Positions 1 to 11,100 of a stretch of 64,000 nt of DNA are shown here, piece after piece. The DNA comes from Oxytricha trifallax. Taxonomy: Eukaryota > Ciliophora > Spirotrichea > Sporadotrichida > Oxytrichidae. The stretch spans positions 1 to 64,000 of the forward strand of contig ARYC01019252.1 in assembly GCA_000711775.1 (NCBI GenBank), written 5' to 3'. A model generated the notes under the pieces. The model was not told the origin of the DNA. It worked only from the letters and a program-made list of their open reading frames with translations, and made no database searches. Both the position numbers and the translations under genes were made by a program. The first letter of the stretch is position 1. Every line of letters starts with the position of its first letter.

Positions 1-1497
1 TAAATCACTGTATAAACAGTTAAATTTGCATTAAGAATTACCAAAACTTAATAATTTAAAAGTATACTAAATATTTTATAATGTCTCATTGATTGGTGTT
101 AACTCAACATTGAAATTTAGCCATTACCAGTGATATTATTTTGCAACTTTAAGTTATGATAAACTGGAGCCAATCCGCCCATTCTCTTATAATAAACATA
201 ATATATTTATCATAAATGATATATAGAATCAATTATAGTGAAATTTCTTAGAATCATATTTGTTTGTGATTTATATATATTTATTAAAATAATATTAACC
301 TCTCTTTAAATTTATAAATTACAAAATATAATAGATTCTAATTTATAAATATCTATAATAAATAATAGCTAGAATTGAGATATCTAATTTTTTAATCATA
401 GAAGTTTGAAATGGATTGAATAAATTTAAGAAGATTAATTATAATAAAATCGATAGAGATGAAAAGAAATAATTATTGCTAAAATAACATTTTAAACTCA
501 CACAAAATACATTAATTAAATATAATATGACAAAAATATCAATATTAATGATTTTATAAGAATTAAGGAATCAATAAATTTAATATTCTATGATTATAAT
601 ATAATGCGGTGATGTCGTAAAAGCAAAAAGAGATCGCAGACAAATCCCCAAATCATAGATAAAACAATCAATTATCATAAAATTATAGTCAAATAAGGTA
701 GATTAATGACTTTTAAGTGAATAATATTACTCCTCATAAGCTAAATTTGCGAGAGGCTATTGACACTCCTGAATTAAAAAAATTATATTTTCTTATTAGT
801 CATTAATAAAAATATTAAAACATAAATTAAACTAATTCGGAAAGTCAAAGGTGCTTGCAAATGTAAAATAAACGATAACATTTAGGAAAAATGAAATAAA
901 TTAGCAATCAAATTAATTATAAAATAGGTTGTTTCTTAATTTTTAATAAAAAATAATAGAATGTTAATCACATAAGATGCCTTCTTTTTAAGATAAGCTA
1001 GAGTAGTAAATTCACTAAGATCTGAATTTCCACTTAAATGATAAAATTGACACATAATCTTTCGAAAGAATACACCTGAATAAGCCTCTAATATCATAGG
1101 TAAGCAAAAATTCTCAAAAATAAGCTTTATTGACAGTTTTAGTATAATGATGTGAAAATTCAACAAAACAACTTCAATCTTAAAACATTTCAACGTTTAA
1201 ATTAAGTCATTACTATCCTATTAATTTTTGTTAAATTTAAAAAAATTGTTTGGTATCTTGACTAATTCGGAACATTGGGGAAGAGAGAGCGAAAACAATC
1301 TAAAATTGATAAAGATCACATTTATGAGATGAGTTCTTAGCAACTAAAGAGATAGAGGCAAAGTAAAGCAGAAATATAAATGTAACTTTCATAATTATTT
1401 GCTAAATCCACTTCACATTTACAGATTATTTATCACATTAATTTTGAATATAATTGAAGTATGAGATTTAAAGAATTACTCGGGTTGTTTTTATGAT
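1..1497. other. AT-rich leader without a recognised gene
   Basis: Very AT-rich DNA before the first gene. I see no reading frame with ordinary amino-acid composition on either strand and no repeat. It is probably germline-limited spacer plus the 5' flank of the DP gene. Confidence 0.5.
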
Positions 1498-4120
1498 ATG
1501 ATTAGCACTTCCCAGAATTACATAAATGCGAAAAATCTTCCAAAAAAGCAATATGAATCGCATGATGAAGAAGAAATTGAAGATGAAGAAGGAGAGGGAA
1601 AGAAAAAAGACAAAAAATTGGTATTTCTTAGTAAATCTGTGCTTTAAAAGATTAAAGAGAAGCCCATGACTACTGGCACATAGATTATTATAATAATTAA
1701 TTCTCATTAGATAAAACTCAATTTTGTTAAATTTGAGATTGCAAATGAAATCTTGGAACTTTACAAGCAATTCCAAGATGTCAATCAGGTATGAATATTA
1801 CTAATCAATTTAAACGATGTTTTAGAAAGTTAACTTTAATGTTTTACTATCATATTTAAAACTTAAATTATTACAAATAAGTTGACTTCAAGAATGTACA
1901 GAGAAGAGTGTATGACGCCTTGAATGTTTTGAATGCCATGGACATAATAAGAAAAGATAAAAATCAGATATTTTTCAATGAAGATAACGAGCACATTCCT
2001 GGAAACATTCATGATAGTGAAAGTGAAGAGGAAGTCCAACAAAAGATTATAACTAAAGAATCAGTGGTAAGTATATAGATTGTTAAACTAATTTATATTA
2101 TCAGAGTGAGTTAAGAAATCAAGCAGAGGAAATGAGAGAAATATTAAGGGTTAAGCAGGAGACACTGCTAGAAGAGACAAAATAAATTGTAGCTATAAAT
2201 AAACTACTTGAAAGAAATATGATGAGTGAGGTCTAATTGTAATAATAAATGTAGAAGCAACAATTTAAACTACTTTAGATGTTTAATTAGTGTATTTTAT
2301 TGTGTTTATTTCATATATTGTGACCTTTTTAAGATAAAAAAGAATTTAGAACGTAAAATTTTGCTTAAAATTCGTGTTTTTATTTATCTAAAATTAATAT
2401 AAGATTCAAATGTTTTTATGAGAAGATAAAATAACATCTATATATATTTAAAATGATTCATTAAGAATTCTTAATATAATGTAAGAACTTTAAGTTATAT
2501 GGTTTTTGGGTTTTCAATCTGAGACTATTCAGCTATATATAAATATGAATTTAATTAAATATTATTTAAGCCTGAATAAGCAAGTAATTCAAAACTTTAG
2601 ACTCCAAAATCCGAACAAGGTGCACTTACCACAGCAGAAGAATAGTCCTCTATTGTAAATTATAGCACTAATATTGATAGAATCAGCATCCCAATGACCC
2701 TCATATTTTATAAGAAAGATTCAGAATTTGAGATCAAAGCTGATAACAATTTTCAAAATGTGTAGATATACTCTGATCGCGAATTTGTCATTTAAAATGA
2801 GAATCATATATTCAAGGAACTCGGACTTGCTTAAGTTAAATAAATTTAAAGTAAGGTAAATCTAAGATACTTCATTATAAATTAGGGAATTTTAAATAAA
2901 GTTATAAGTTTCTGAAGATGATTTGAGGAAATATTTCAACGAAGACTTTATCAATTACATGAGAAATTAAGAATTCTTCGATTCCTCAGACTCTTAAAAG
3001 CAAACTTAGAAAAAAGGTTTTGAAAGATCAAAGCTATAAACCTTGGACATATAACCAAGACTGAAAAAATTTATTAACGATTAAGCTCAAGCCAAGAAGT
3101 TTTCACCTGCTATCATAAGTAATACAAATATTTAAAAACCTGCATTGTAATACTCCAGAGACTTAAGTCCTTAAGTTAAATAAATAATGCAAAGCCCAAA
3201 TTTCCAAGTCTTTTCTAATGATCCAAAAGTAAAATCCAACACAATTCCTTAAGAAGGTGATAAAAACTTCAATATTAATAGAGACCTTGCAAAATAAAAC
3301 TTGGCGAAGCAATCTATCTAGTCATCTTTAGATCAAGATATGATGCCTTCATAGACCTCATTAACTTCAATAAAACAAAGTCTTTCTAAATAATAGCAAT
3401 TACAAGATGCAATTAAATTCGAACGTAAAAATAGTAACATTAGTGGTGAAGGAGAGACCACTTCAAAGTATAACATTAGCTCTAATAATTTCAATTCTAC
3501 AAACAAAATGGGTTATGGGGGAGTATCTAATAAGCAATAAATGCTTAAAATACATAATCTGACCAGTCCATTCAGAGAATTCTATAACTATCAGAATAAC
3601 ATGATCGAGAGCAGCTTCTATAATTAGAATTACCCCAATTCTTACTAATAAGTCCATTTTGACAACTAAGAATAAATGAACACGAATAATAGCTATCTCA
3701 ATAATCATTATAGGTAGTATGAAAACAGTGTTTAATACTCTAATATTTTTATGAGTAGTTATATATTTTCTTTCTAAATTTTCTAAATTTTATACTTTTG
3801 ATTTAAGAATTTGAATAAACTCTAATGAATAAAATCCTCATCATTAACCACACGCCTAAAAATTGCTATCTTTCCAAAACTCAAACACTAATAATTTCAA
3901 CAACAACTCCCAATAGCCCTTTGGCAACTAGCCTTGCCTGATAAACACTTAAGATCTCTCTTTTATGCAAAACTACAATCAGAATATGGAAGCTCCTTAG
4001 AATTTCAATTGCTCTTTTGTTAAAAATGTAATATTTCATTGAATTAATTATATGTTTAATTAGAGAAATTGAAAATAGTCTGAGATAGATTTTGATAGAG
4101 TAGGGCAATATAAACTATGA
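1498..4120 (+). CDS. TFDP: E2F dimerisation partner (DP) transcription factor, interrupted by IESs
   Basis: DP proteins pair with E2F to bind promoters of S-phase genes. The motif RRVYDALNVL of the DP winged helix is at 1902-1931. A coiled coil (starting SELRNQ at 2105) follows, and then the DP dimerisation region at 2650-2835, which includes RISIPMTLIFYKK and ends FKELGLAQ. A long Asn/Gln/Ser-rich tail ends at TGA 4118-4120. The start is the ATG at 1498, after an in-frame TGA at 1462. Introns: 1789-1892, 2067-2104, 2851-2908 and 4028-4078. Three inserts that are not introns (1681-1707, 2282-2549, 3737-3818) must be removed to keep frame. The family call is strong; the exact tail is less certain. 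Confidence 0.85.
1681..1707 (+). other. Possible 27-bp IES, pointer TAGAT
   Basis: An almost pure A/T stretch sits inside the DP DNA-binding domain and is flanked by TAGAT at 1681 and 1708. Removal keeps frame and shortens an insertion of Ile/Asn residues that the family lacks. It is in frame either way, so the evidence is only the repeat, the composition and the position. Confidence 0.4.
2282..2549 (+). other. 268-bp IES, pointer TTTAATTA
   Basis: TTTAATTA occurs at 2282-2289 and 2550-2557. Upstream the frame runs from the DP coiled coil into this repeat. Downstream the frame leads into the DP dimerisation region, but it is offset by one base. Joining at the repeat makes one open frame across both halves of the domain pair. 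The only in-frame stop, TGA at 2321, lies inside the insert. Confidence 0.8.
3737..3818 (+). other. 82-bp IES, pointer ACTCTAAT
   Basis: ACTCTAAT is repeated at 3737-3744 and 3819-3826. Deleting 82 bp joins QYSN to EQNPHH in frame. I tried the GT-AG combinations available here and none gave an open frame. The insert contains an in-frame TGA at 3799. Confidence 0.75.
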
Positions 4121-5699
4121 ATATACAAATATTATTAAGAGAATAAAATTTAATCAGAGATGACTCAGAGTAGAGTTAGAGAGTAATTTTTAATATACAT
4201 AAATTTAAGTATAATATTAACAAAATTAAATTGTTTCTTAGATATTTAAGTAAATAAGCTTTCAAACATTCTAATCTAAATTAAAATAAATCAAAGACTG
4301 ATATTAAGTATAAGTTTAACTATTATTTCCAAATTAGAATTTGATGGAAACGATATTTTTAAATGAAAAGCTGAAGCAATAATGATTCTTTAAAAAAAGT
4401 AATTCAAAATATTTTAAGATGAAACTTTAACTTTAGGTTATTTAAAATAGTTATTTATTTTTTGACTTTTCCCAATTAATTACTAGAAATTTATATATAT
4501 ATATATCTTGAAGTTGATATTTAAATTATTTAAGAGTATCAAGATTTTCCATATAACTTATATTTTTATTGAATGCTTTGATTACGTTTATATAAAGTAG
4601 CTAATAAATTTACAATGTACTTATTATTTCTGAAAAATCTTAAATTTATTCATAAGGCTTTGAATTTTTGTTTAGATTAACAATATATTGATAAATTTAT
4701 TTGTAATTAAAAATTAAAAATAATCTTATCCCAATTTATTTAAATATTTCTAAATTGTGTCTATCACGTTATTTTCATCCTGGCATAAATTTCTAGATAA
4801 ATTCTGAATACAGCACTAAAAGTTAAACAATTATACTTTTTATAGAACCCTACTATTTCTCATTTTTTCTTTCTATTCTGTCATCAACTACATCTTGATG
4901 CTTATTAAAATAAGTTAAGAAAGGTATTTCTCTTAATAAGTTACAGAATTTAGATTTTTATCTTACAAATAAAGTTAATGAATTATATGATGCTTAGCTG
5001 TAGTGAAAAAGACTATTAGATAGTAAATTTAAATGAATTTAATCAAGAAGATCGACTGATAAAAAGTTATAGATAGGAGATGGGACATAGGGTTTATAAC
5101 GAAGAAAAAATTCTCGGGAGGGTGGGATTAATTATAATAATAAATTTTTCGATATAAAATTTATTAAAACATATTTATAATTGTCTGTTGGGATTAATAA
5201 GTTAGAAAAAATAGCTTATATAATATCTAATCATTCTTATATCTATATACCTATGCTATTGCTTCTTCATAATAAATTAATGAACTTAAATTTAAATATG
5301 ACTTTAATAATGAAAAATTCATTATTTAATATTGCCAACACTCAATCATCCGATTAGCTAATATAAATCATTGTTTCTATTTCATTAAATTATTAATTTA
5401 AAGGATTTATATATAAAATAAAATTTTATTTCGTGATTCACTATTAAGTTATTACTTTTAAGGAGGTCTATTGGCTAGGCTGATTTTTGATTTTTATTTT
5501 ATTACTTAATTACGAAACTAAATATTAAGAAACTTTGAATTTTTAATGTTTAAATATTTTATCATGCAATATTTCTGATAGAATTTTATCAGACTTATTA
5601 ACTTCTATATTTTCACATTCATCATTTTATTCAGTGTATATTTATTTACTAATAAAGTAATTTGAATTTTAATTAAGAATAATTAATGAATAAAAATAT
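4121..5699. other. Intergenic AT-rich spacer
   Basis: About 1.6 kb of very AT-rich DNA between the DP and endosulfine genes. It contains a short TA run near 4493-4506. I found no convincing coding frame, RNA gene or inverted repeat. Confidence 0.5.
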
Positions 5700-6218
5700 T
5701 CACTACATCTACATTTCTTTATGGTCTTCTAGAATGTTTCCTTAACTCTGCTGGTAAGTAGGTGCTAGGCCTGCTGCTTATCGTAATTTTTCAAATTCTT
5801 TGAAGTAGTCCCCAGAATCGAATTTTCTTTTCTATACATTTATCAATTGCAATATATATATATATGGTTTATTTATTGATTGTTCATTATATCATTAAAT
5901 TCATTCATTTAATATTAACTTAATTTTTTAAGTAATCAATTTAAGACTTGATGTCAAAATTATCATATTATTATTATAGATTGAAATTTATAGAATACTT
6001 GAATTTCTTACCTCTGGAGCTATCATAGGACTTCTCTGCATATTTCCATATTTGGCTTTAGCTAGAACCGCTTGCTAGCGAATATGATCTTCATTCTATC
6101 AATAATAATTATTTAATATGATTATTCGCACTATAAGTAAGCGAGGATTGTATAAATTTGTTGGGTAGGGTAAGCAACTTACTTCTTCGTCACTGTTGCA
6201 ACTCATATAGTGATCCAT
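5700..6218 (-). CDS. ENSA: Endosulfine / ARPP-19 family PP2A-B55 inhibitor
   Basis: A small protein of 83 residues in three exons (6183-6218, 6012-6095, 5700-5831 on the minus strand). The hallmark FDSGDY motif begins exon 3 (KRKFDSGDYF). In the family its Ser is phosphorylated by Greatwall kinase, turning the protein into an inhibitor of PP2A-B55 at mitotic entry. The preceding stretch, KAKYGNM, matches the family's KYF/KYG region. Both introns are GT-AG, and the second is long for this window (about 180 bp, 5832-6011). The start is the first ATG and the stop is TGA 5700-5702. Short length and the single motif are typical of the family. Confidence 0.85.
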
Positions 6219-6359
6219 GTGTATAATTTAATAATTTATTTAATTTATAAGCATAATGTCCCTATTCAACTTAAATTTAAAAGTCAACTTATGCAAATGG
6301 AATAAAGTAAAAATCCTTCTTATCTCTAAATATTTTTAATTAGTTATTTTGCAAGTTCA

Positions 6360-7800
6360 AGAAATTGAATCCTTTACATAGGGCTTATTATCTAGCTTGA
6401 TCAGTAGGAGCAGCTATCGAAGCATAGTTAATGCAAGTTTTCTTGTTCACTTCATTGTAAGCAGTAATGTATCTTGCAGCAAGCTCAAATGGAACTTGAG
6501 TCAAAAGAGAATTGTAACTTAGATCAATAGCTTTCAGCATTAATCTGGCAAAAGTATTGACTTCGTAATCTCCACCTCTGTCCTCATAAGTTACGAATCT
6601 GGCAGTAATATACTTGAAATAACCCATTAAAGAATCAATTTGATCGTTTGAAGCAATTTAGAAACGCTTAATGATTGCATTGTAGTTTTATTCTTAGTAC
6701 TTCTCATAGAAAACCTGAAGATTTGCTGGATTCATTAAGTTTGCATAAGTTGGAGTAAGTAGAAAGAGATTCTAAACAGCTGTTGGGTCCATTTATTGTT
6801 CAGTTGTTGACTTCTCAACAAATTGCACGTAGTAACTGAATTCACCATTATTTGCAATATTGTCTGGATCTAGATCTTGATAAGTTTATATGTGGGGTGC
6901 ATTTGGCGAGAGTCTGATGTTGTCATTAGAAACTACACCCAAACCACTCCATTAGATAGCAAACATGTTGTCATAATCTATATCCCCATGCATGCCAAGG
7001 TTTACCAAGGCAAGATTCTTGACAGTAGCAGCAAGCATGCTCATAGCAGATCTTGGTCCCATAATGGCATTAAGATCATCGTTTGTTAGTATGATATTCT
7101 TAGATTAGAAGTTTGTCTTGATGGTGTTCAAAGCAAGGATAGCATTTTGATCGTTGCCTAAAGCAAGGAACCAGTAGAATAATTTTGAGTAATGATCCAA
7201 CCCAAACATTGAGTCACTATATACTGCCTCAGCTTTTTCAGCTGTCAACTCTCTTAAATAGCTCTTAACTACAAGATCTTTGTTGTTGAAGGCATAATAG
7301 AATGAGTGATATGCTTAAAGTCTAGGAAGAGTGAAACTAGTAATCTCTTGTCTAATCTTTGAAAGGGCTTGGAAAGTTTTAAAGTAATCTGGTCTGGTTG
7401 TCATTTAATACCAGAGCGAAAGAGCTCCCTAATAAAAAACGATTAAATTCAATACTAATACTTACAACATTTAGATGAGTATAAGTTTAAGCAGCCATCT
7501 TGTTTAAATCAGATTTGTATTCAGATTATTGAAAAAAATAGATTAAAATAAATAGCTTATAAATTTTATATTTTAGTTAATCACTTATATTTATTCAACA
7601 TTTTAAAATTAGTAATAGTATTACTCAGTTACTGAGATAGCTCCTTACTATGAAATATATTAATATTTTGATAATCAAATAAAAATGAAGTTACTTGAGG
7701 GATATAGGTCATATTTGCGTAATCTCTTTAAATGGCAAAGTTCAATGGGTCTTGTTTCTTAAAATTCAATGTTTCAAATACAACTGGTCCGTCCTAATTT
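6360..7800 (-). CDS. Unrecognised protein, divergent from IFT22
   Basis: A minus-strand gene of roughly 400 residues that I do not recognise. Its best part runs from about 7440 to 6390. It includes GALSLWYQMTTRPDYF near the start, a middle part with NLALVNLGMHGDIDYDN, and IAAPTDQAR near the end. A GT-AG intron lies near 7432-7464, and a second joins an upstream exon ending TYIPQ near 7695. No signal peptide or membrane segment is evident. Two ends are unclear. No in-frame ATG is certain; the candidate begins MTYIPQ. No TGA appears before the frame runs into the endosulfine exon, so an IES or a missing terminal segment is likely. Confidence 0.6.
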
Positions 7801-7912
7801 ATAATTGAGACATATCATGCAAGAGTCTGCTATTTTAATCAATGATGTTGATAAGATGAGAAATTTAGAAATAATTATAATATTGATTTTGAAAATTTGA
7901 ATTAAATCAAAT

Positions 7913-8531
7913 ATGAGTAGATTAAAGCTTTTGATCGTGGGTCCATCTAAATCAGGAAAATCAACTGTTGCCAACATTTTAGGTGATCTTCAGGATGGTC
8001 CTTCTACTATATACAGACCTACTATAGGTTGCAGGTAATTAAATACTTCAATAATAGTTTAACATGCTAATTCATTTATATAGAATTGTAGACTTCGAGA
8101 GAGATCCACCCCCAGGTGTTACAAACTTTGGAAAAATTCATTTAGAGCTCTGGGATTGCAGCGGTGATTTCAAGTACGAAAAATGCTGGGCTCCAATGTA
8201 AAAAGACGCTCATGGTATCATTTTTGTATATGATCCTGCAAATCCCCAAGCAGAAGACTAGCTAAATCAATTAGTTCAACTTTTCCCTAAAGCTATGATG
8301 CTTTAACCTAAGTTCTGCATGGTGTTCATAAATCATCACAACACTGGAGGTGCTGGAGCTTAATTACCAAAGCACTAGATTCCAAACAGTATGAATGGTC
8401 TTCATAGACATGAAGGAACTGCCGAAGATACTCAAGGAATTTTTGGAGGTTTTGAAAAGTACCTAATGAAAGTATTGAAACTATTGGGTGAGATGCAAGA
8501 AGCAGATGAAAACAAAATCATGAATATTTGA
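7913..8531 (+). CDS. IFT22: IFT22 / RABL5 small GTPase-like intraflagellar transport protein
   Basis: A 189-residue Rab-like protein of the IFT-B complex, which carries cargo in cilia. It starts MSRLKLLIVGPSKSGKST, the P-loop typical of IFT22. It has the WDCSG version of the switch II motif (ELWDCSGDF) and FVYDPANP in the next strand. The usual NKxD guanine motif is replaced by NHH, as expected for this atypical branch. There are two exons, with one 49-bp GT-AG intron at 8035-8083 and TGA at 8529-8531. The lengths add to exactly 190 codons. The gene is intact and has no IES. Confidence 0.93.
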
Positions 8532-8568
8532 GAGAAAGATAAAATAGATATGGAAGACATGTCTTTTT

Positions 8569-8801
8569 ATGTATTAAAACCCCATAGATCAATTAAGACA
8601 CGAAGATTGGGGTAACTAACAATTAAATTAAAAATTAATTATTATTGGCGTATAATTATAATGCTTGGGCTAATTATTAAAACTATTGGCTCGATTAAAT
8701 ATCTTTATAAAATTAACTAATCAGGGTGTGTAAAATTGATTTTAGCCTTATTCACTACCCCAATCTTCGTGTCTTAATTGATCTATGGGGTTTATGTATA
8801 A
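8569..8801. mobile_element. 217-bp foldback MITE
   Basis: The ends at 8577-8614 and 8756-8793 form a nearly perfect 38-bp inverted repeat, beginning AAACCCCATAGATCAATTAA. The flanks are ATGTATTA on the left and ATGTATAA on the right. This looks like an 8-bp target duplication with one change, the size usual for hAT-type elements. There is no coding capacity. It lies just downstream of the IFT22 stop. Confidence 0.8.
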
Positions 8802-8891
8802 GTTATGTTTTCATGAAACTCTTAAATTTTTAAATGAGTATTCCAAAATTAATAAATCTAAACCAATTTATACATCACTATTCAATTCAAA

Positions 8892-9941
8892 TCACTCATC
8901 TTCTAAAAGGTCAGGATTCATTTGCCTAACCTTGGCTAAGGTTTAGTTATTAAAGAAATCAGCCAAACTTTTCAGAGCAACAGTTTTATTATGAGCCTTT
9001 ATCTCTATTTCATTGAGTTCCTTTCTTAATCTGAGTACTTCTTCCTTGAGAACTTTCTTGTGAAGCTTTAAAGTCTTTTTCTAATTATTAAGGTCTTCAA
9101 TTTGCTTATCTTTTTCCGAATTCTTAGAAGAGAGCTCATTAATCTTTTGTCTTTAGTCCTACTCCTTGTCTAAATATTCTCTTCTTAACTCATCAAGCTC
9201 TTTTTCTTTGTTACTTAAGAGCTACTTAGTTTTTGCATTCAACTACTTCTCAATTCTTATGTAATTTTTCATTGTCTCTATGTCATTTTGAAGAGTCTTG
9301 ATTACTTCCTCATTTTTCTTGACTTTATCTGTTAGAAAGATTTTTACATTTTTTAGGACTTCCATTTAAGCGTCATTATCTTCTCTTTATCTAGAACCTT
9401 AGCTGGAGCCAGCTCCTTAATTAAAATGAGAGGATATACCTCCACCCCCTGATCTCACTTTCTGATCAAATTAAGGTAAGTGACTCTTGTGTCTAGAATG
9501 TGAAGCAATCATTTTGTGTTCCATAGTTTCGAAAGTGTTAAGTGATATGTCTATCTTTGTTCTCTCATTAATTTGAACCATAAACTTTATGAAGAGTGGA
9601 GAACGAACTAGAATGTTAAAATAGACACAAATTTAGCCCATTCTCAAAGACTCCTCAAGACTAAGAAATACCATAATTTTAGTAACCCAGAATACTCTTG
9701 TGACTCCTCTAATGCAAACATTTGATTCATTTTGCTTTAGTCTTTTTTCTTTGTTTGCATTCATTCTATACAAAAATAGTTCCTTGAGTGATTCCAAACA
9801 TTTGTCCTTTTCATTTTCAAACCATACTCCATCGTTGTCATTTTGCATATCCATTTAGTTCTTTTTGTCTTTTATTGCTAACTTTTCATACAATCCCTTA
9901 AGACCTGAAATTACGATGTCTATTGAAGTTTCGTCTATCAT
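8892..9941 (-). CDS. Coiled-coil protein with N-terminal globular head
   Basis: A single open frame of 349 residues from ATG at 9941 to TGA at 8892-8894, without introns or IES. Residues 1 to about 150 form a mixed hydrophobic/charged head. A Gly/Ser-rich linker with SGGGGISS follows, and from about residue 195 to the end there is a continuous coiled coil rich in Lys/Glu/Gln (for example LRLRKELNEIEIKAH). The layout of a small head plus a long coil recalls the XRCC4/SAS-6 class. I cannot see a diagnostic motif, so no function is assigned. It is transcribed towards IFT22. Confidence 0.8.
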
Positions 9942-10344
9942 TTTTCCTTTAATTAAATATTATTAATCTCTTAAATTCTAAAAAACATATTTTTCATTAA
10001 ATCTTACAATATCTATCTAAAATACTATTTATAACGTAGATACCTTTTCTGGGATATTATATTTAGAATTTGTATATTAAATCAAGAATAGATCCAATCC
10101 CACGTAATTAATTATTAAATAACTTGACGATAAAATGATTCGCTGCCTGGGTTGTTCTTAGTTTAACAATTTGATTATTATATAATAATAATTTATATAT
10201 AAATTATGTATATTGAGAAAGTCAAGACATCAATCCCTTGCTTCTTTATTTTAGCGGGCACTTTCTTGTCACTCCTCTTCTTGATGATTTTTTTATAGTA
10301 AATTATTACATTTATCATAGGTATTTTTATTGTGTAACTAATAT
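9942..10344. other. Intergenic spacer
   Basis: A short AT-rich interval between the coiled-coil gene and the first retroposon copy. It contains the left target duplication TGTAACTAATAT at 10333-10344 and nothing else I can name. Confidence 0.5.
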
Positions 10345-11030
10345 GATTAATGAGTTGTACTCAAAATTAAATATTTAACAATTCACTGTTTAATACTTAA
10401 ATCAAACCATCAATTTGAGTCGTGACGTTGACGTATCTGAAGTGAGTTGACGTGGCAAGTCGTGAACTAGAAAAACTCCAAAAACCACCTCGCCCCCCAT
10501 TCCACTTCTCCTGTACTGAGATGCATACGAGACAAGAGCCTAGCAATTGACTAGGAGTATCTCCCGCAGAGCTTACAGAGATCTGCTTCCTGTAAACAAT
10601 TATAGGGGAGTCTGGAGAAAACTCCTACCAGGTTCCACCGCTTCTGAGATAGTAGTCTCTGTCCTTTCGCTGCGGTAGCCTCATTAACCCGACCTGATGT
10701 GGGAGGAAAATCATTTATGTTGGCTTCTATGGTTCTCATCGTCTCACTTTTGAAGGTTGAGCACAACTTTCATCCTGCTCCCTATTACCTAGGAACCTGA
10801 GGTCACGCCAGGAAGCTCATCTAATGCATGGAAATCTTTAGCGTGCAGATGACTCGAGGAGTTTAGGATCTGACAAATTGAACCCCGCCGACTGGCCCCT
10901 AATGCGGTGAACCCAACAACCCTCTGTATACCATCAGCAGGCATTAGTGTAGTAGAAAGCTCTATTAGAAAGTCTCCAGCCTCGGGCCCCTGTGGGTCAC
11001 CCTATCCTTATAACTTTCTAATTTAATAAT
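10345..11030 (-). mobile_element. Retroposon-like repeat, copy A (about 686 bp)
   Basis: A relatively GC-rich block that stands out from its surroundings and recurs at 51270-51970 with high similarity. It is flanked by a perfect 12-bp duplication, TGTAACTAATAT (10333-10344 and 11031-11042), as left by LINE/SINE-type insertion. Read on the minus strand, it has a weak pol III A-box-like string (TAGGCAGGGGG in copy B) about 45 bp before a B-box-like GGTTCAA. The presumed 3' end is a short irregular tail. A 71-codon frame (minus, 10551-10766) is conserved in copy B but has no known domain. No reverse transcriptase is present, so it is non-autonomous. Confidence 0.75.
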
Positions 11031-11100
11031 TGTAACTAATATAAAATGAGAGTAAGATTTCAACATAGTTTTTAGAGTGAATCTTAATAAATCTTGCTTT

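Noticed and set aside
936-1193. 85-codon minus-strand frame in the left spacer
   Set aside because: AT-rich composition with Ile/Leu/Phe/Lys bias as in random sequence, and no neighbour or motif supports it.
1781-1891. TCAA repeat pair that could be an IES pointer in the DP gene
   Set aside because: A canonical intron (GTATGA at 1789 to TTCAAG at 1892) restores the frame equally well, so the simpler intron is preferred.
2453-2480. Separate gene starting ATG at 2453 with an intron at 2481-2532
   Set aside because: It would open a frame, but the downstream protein is the DP dimerisation region and joins the upstream DP coiled coil through the 8-bp pointer instead.
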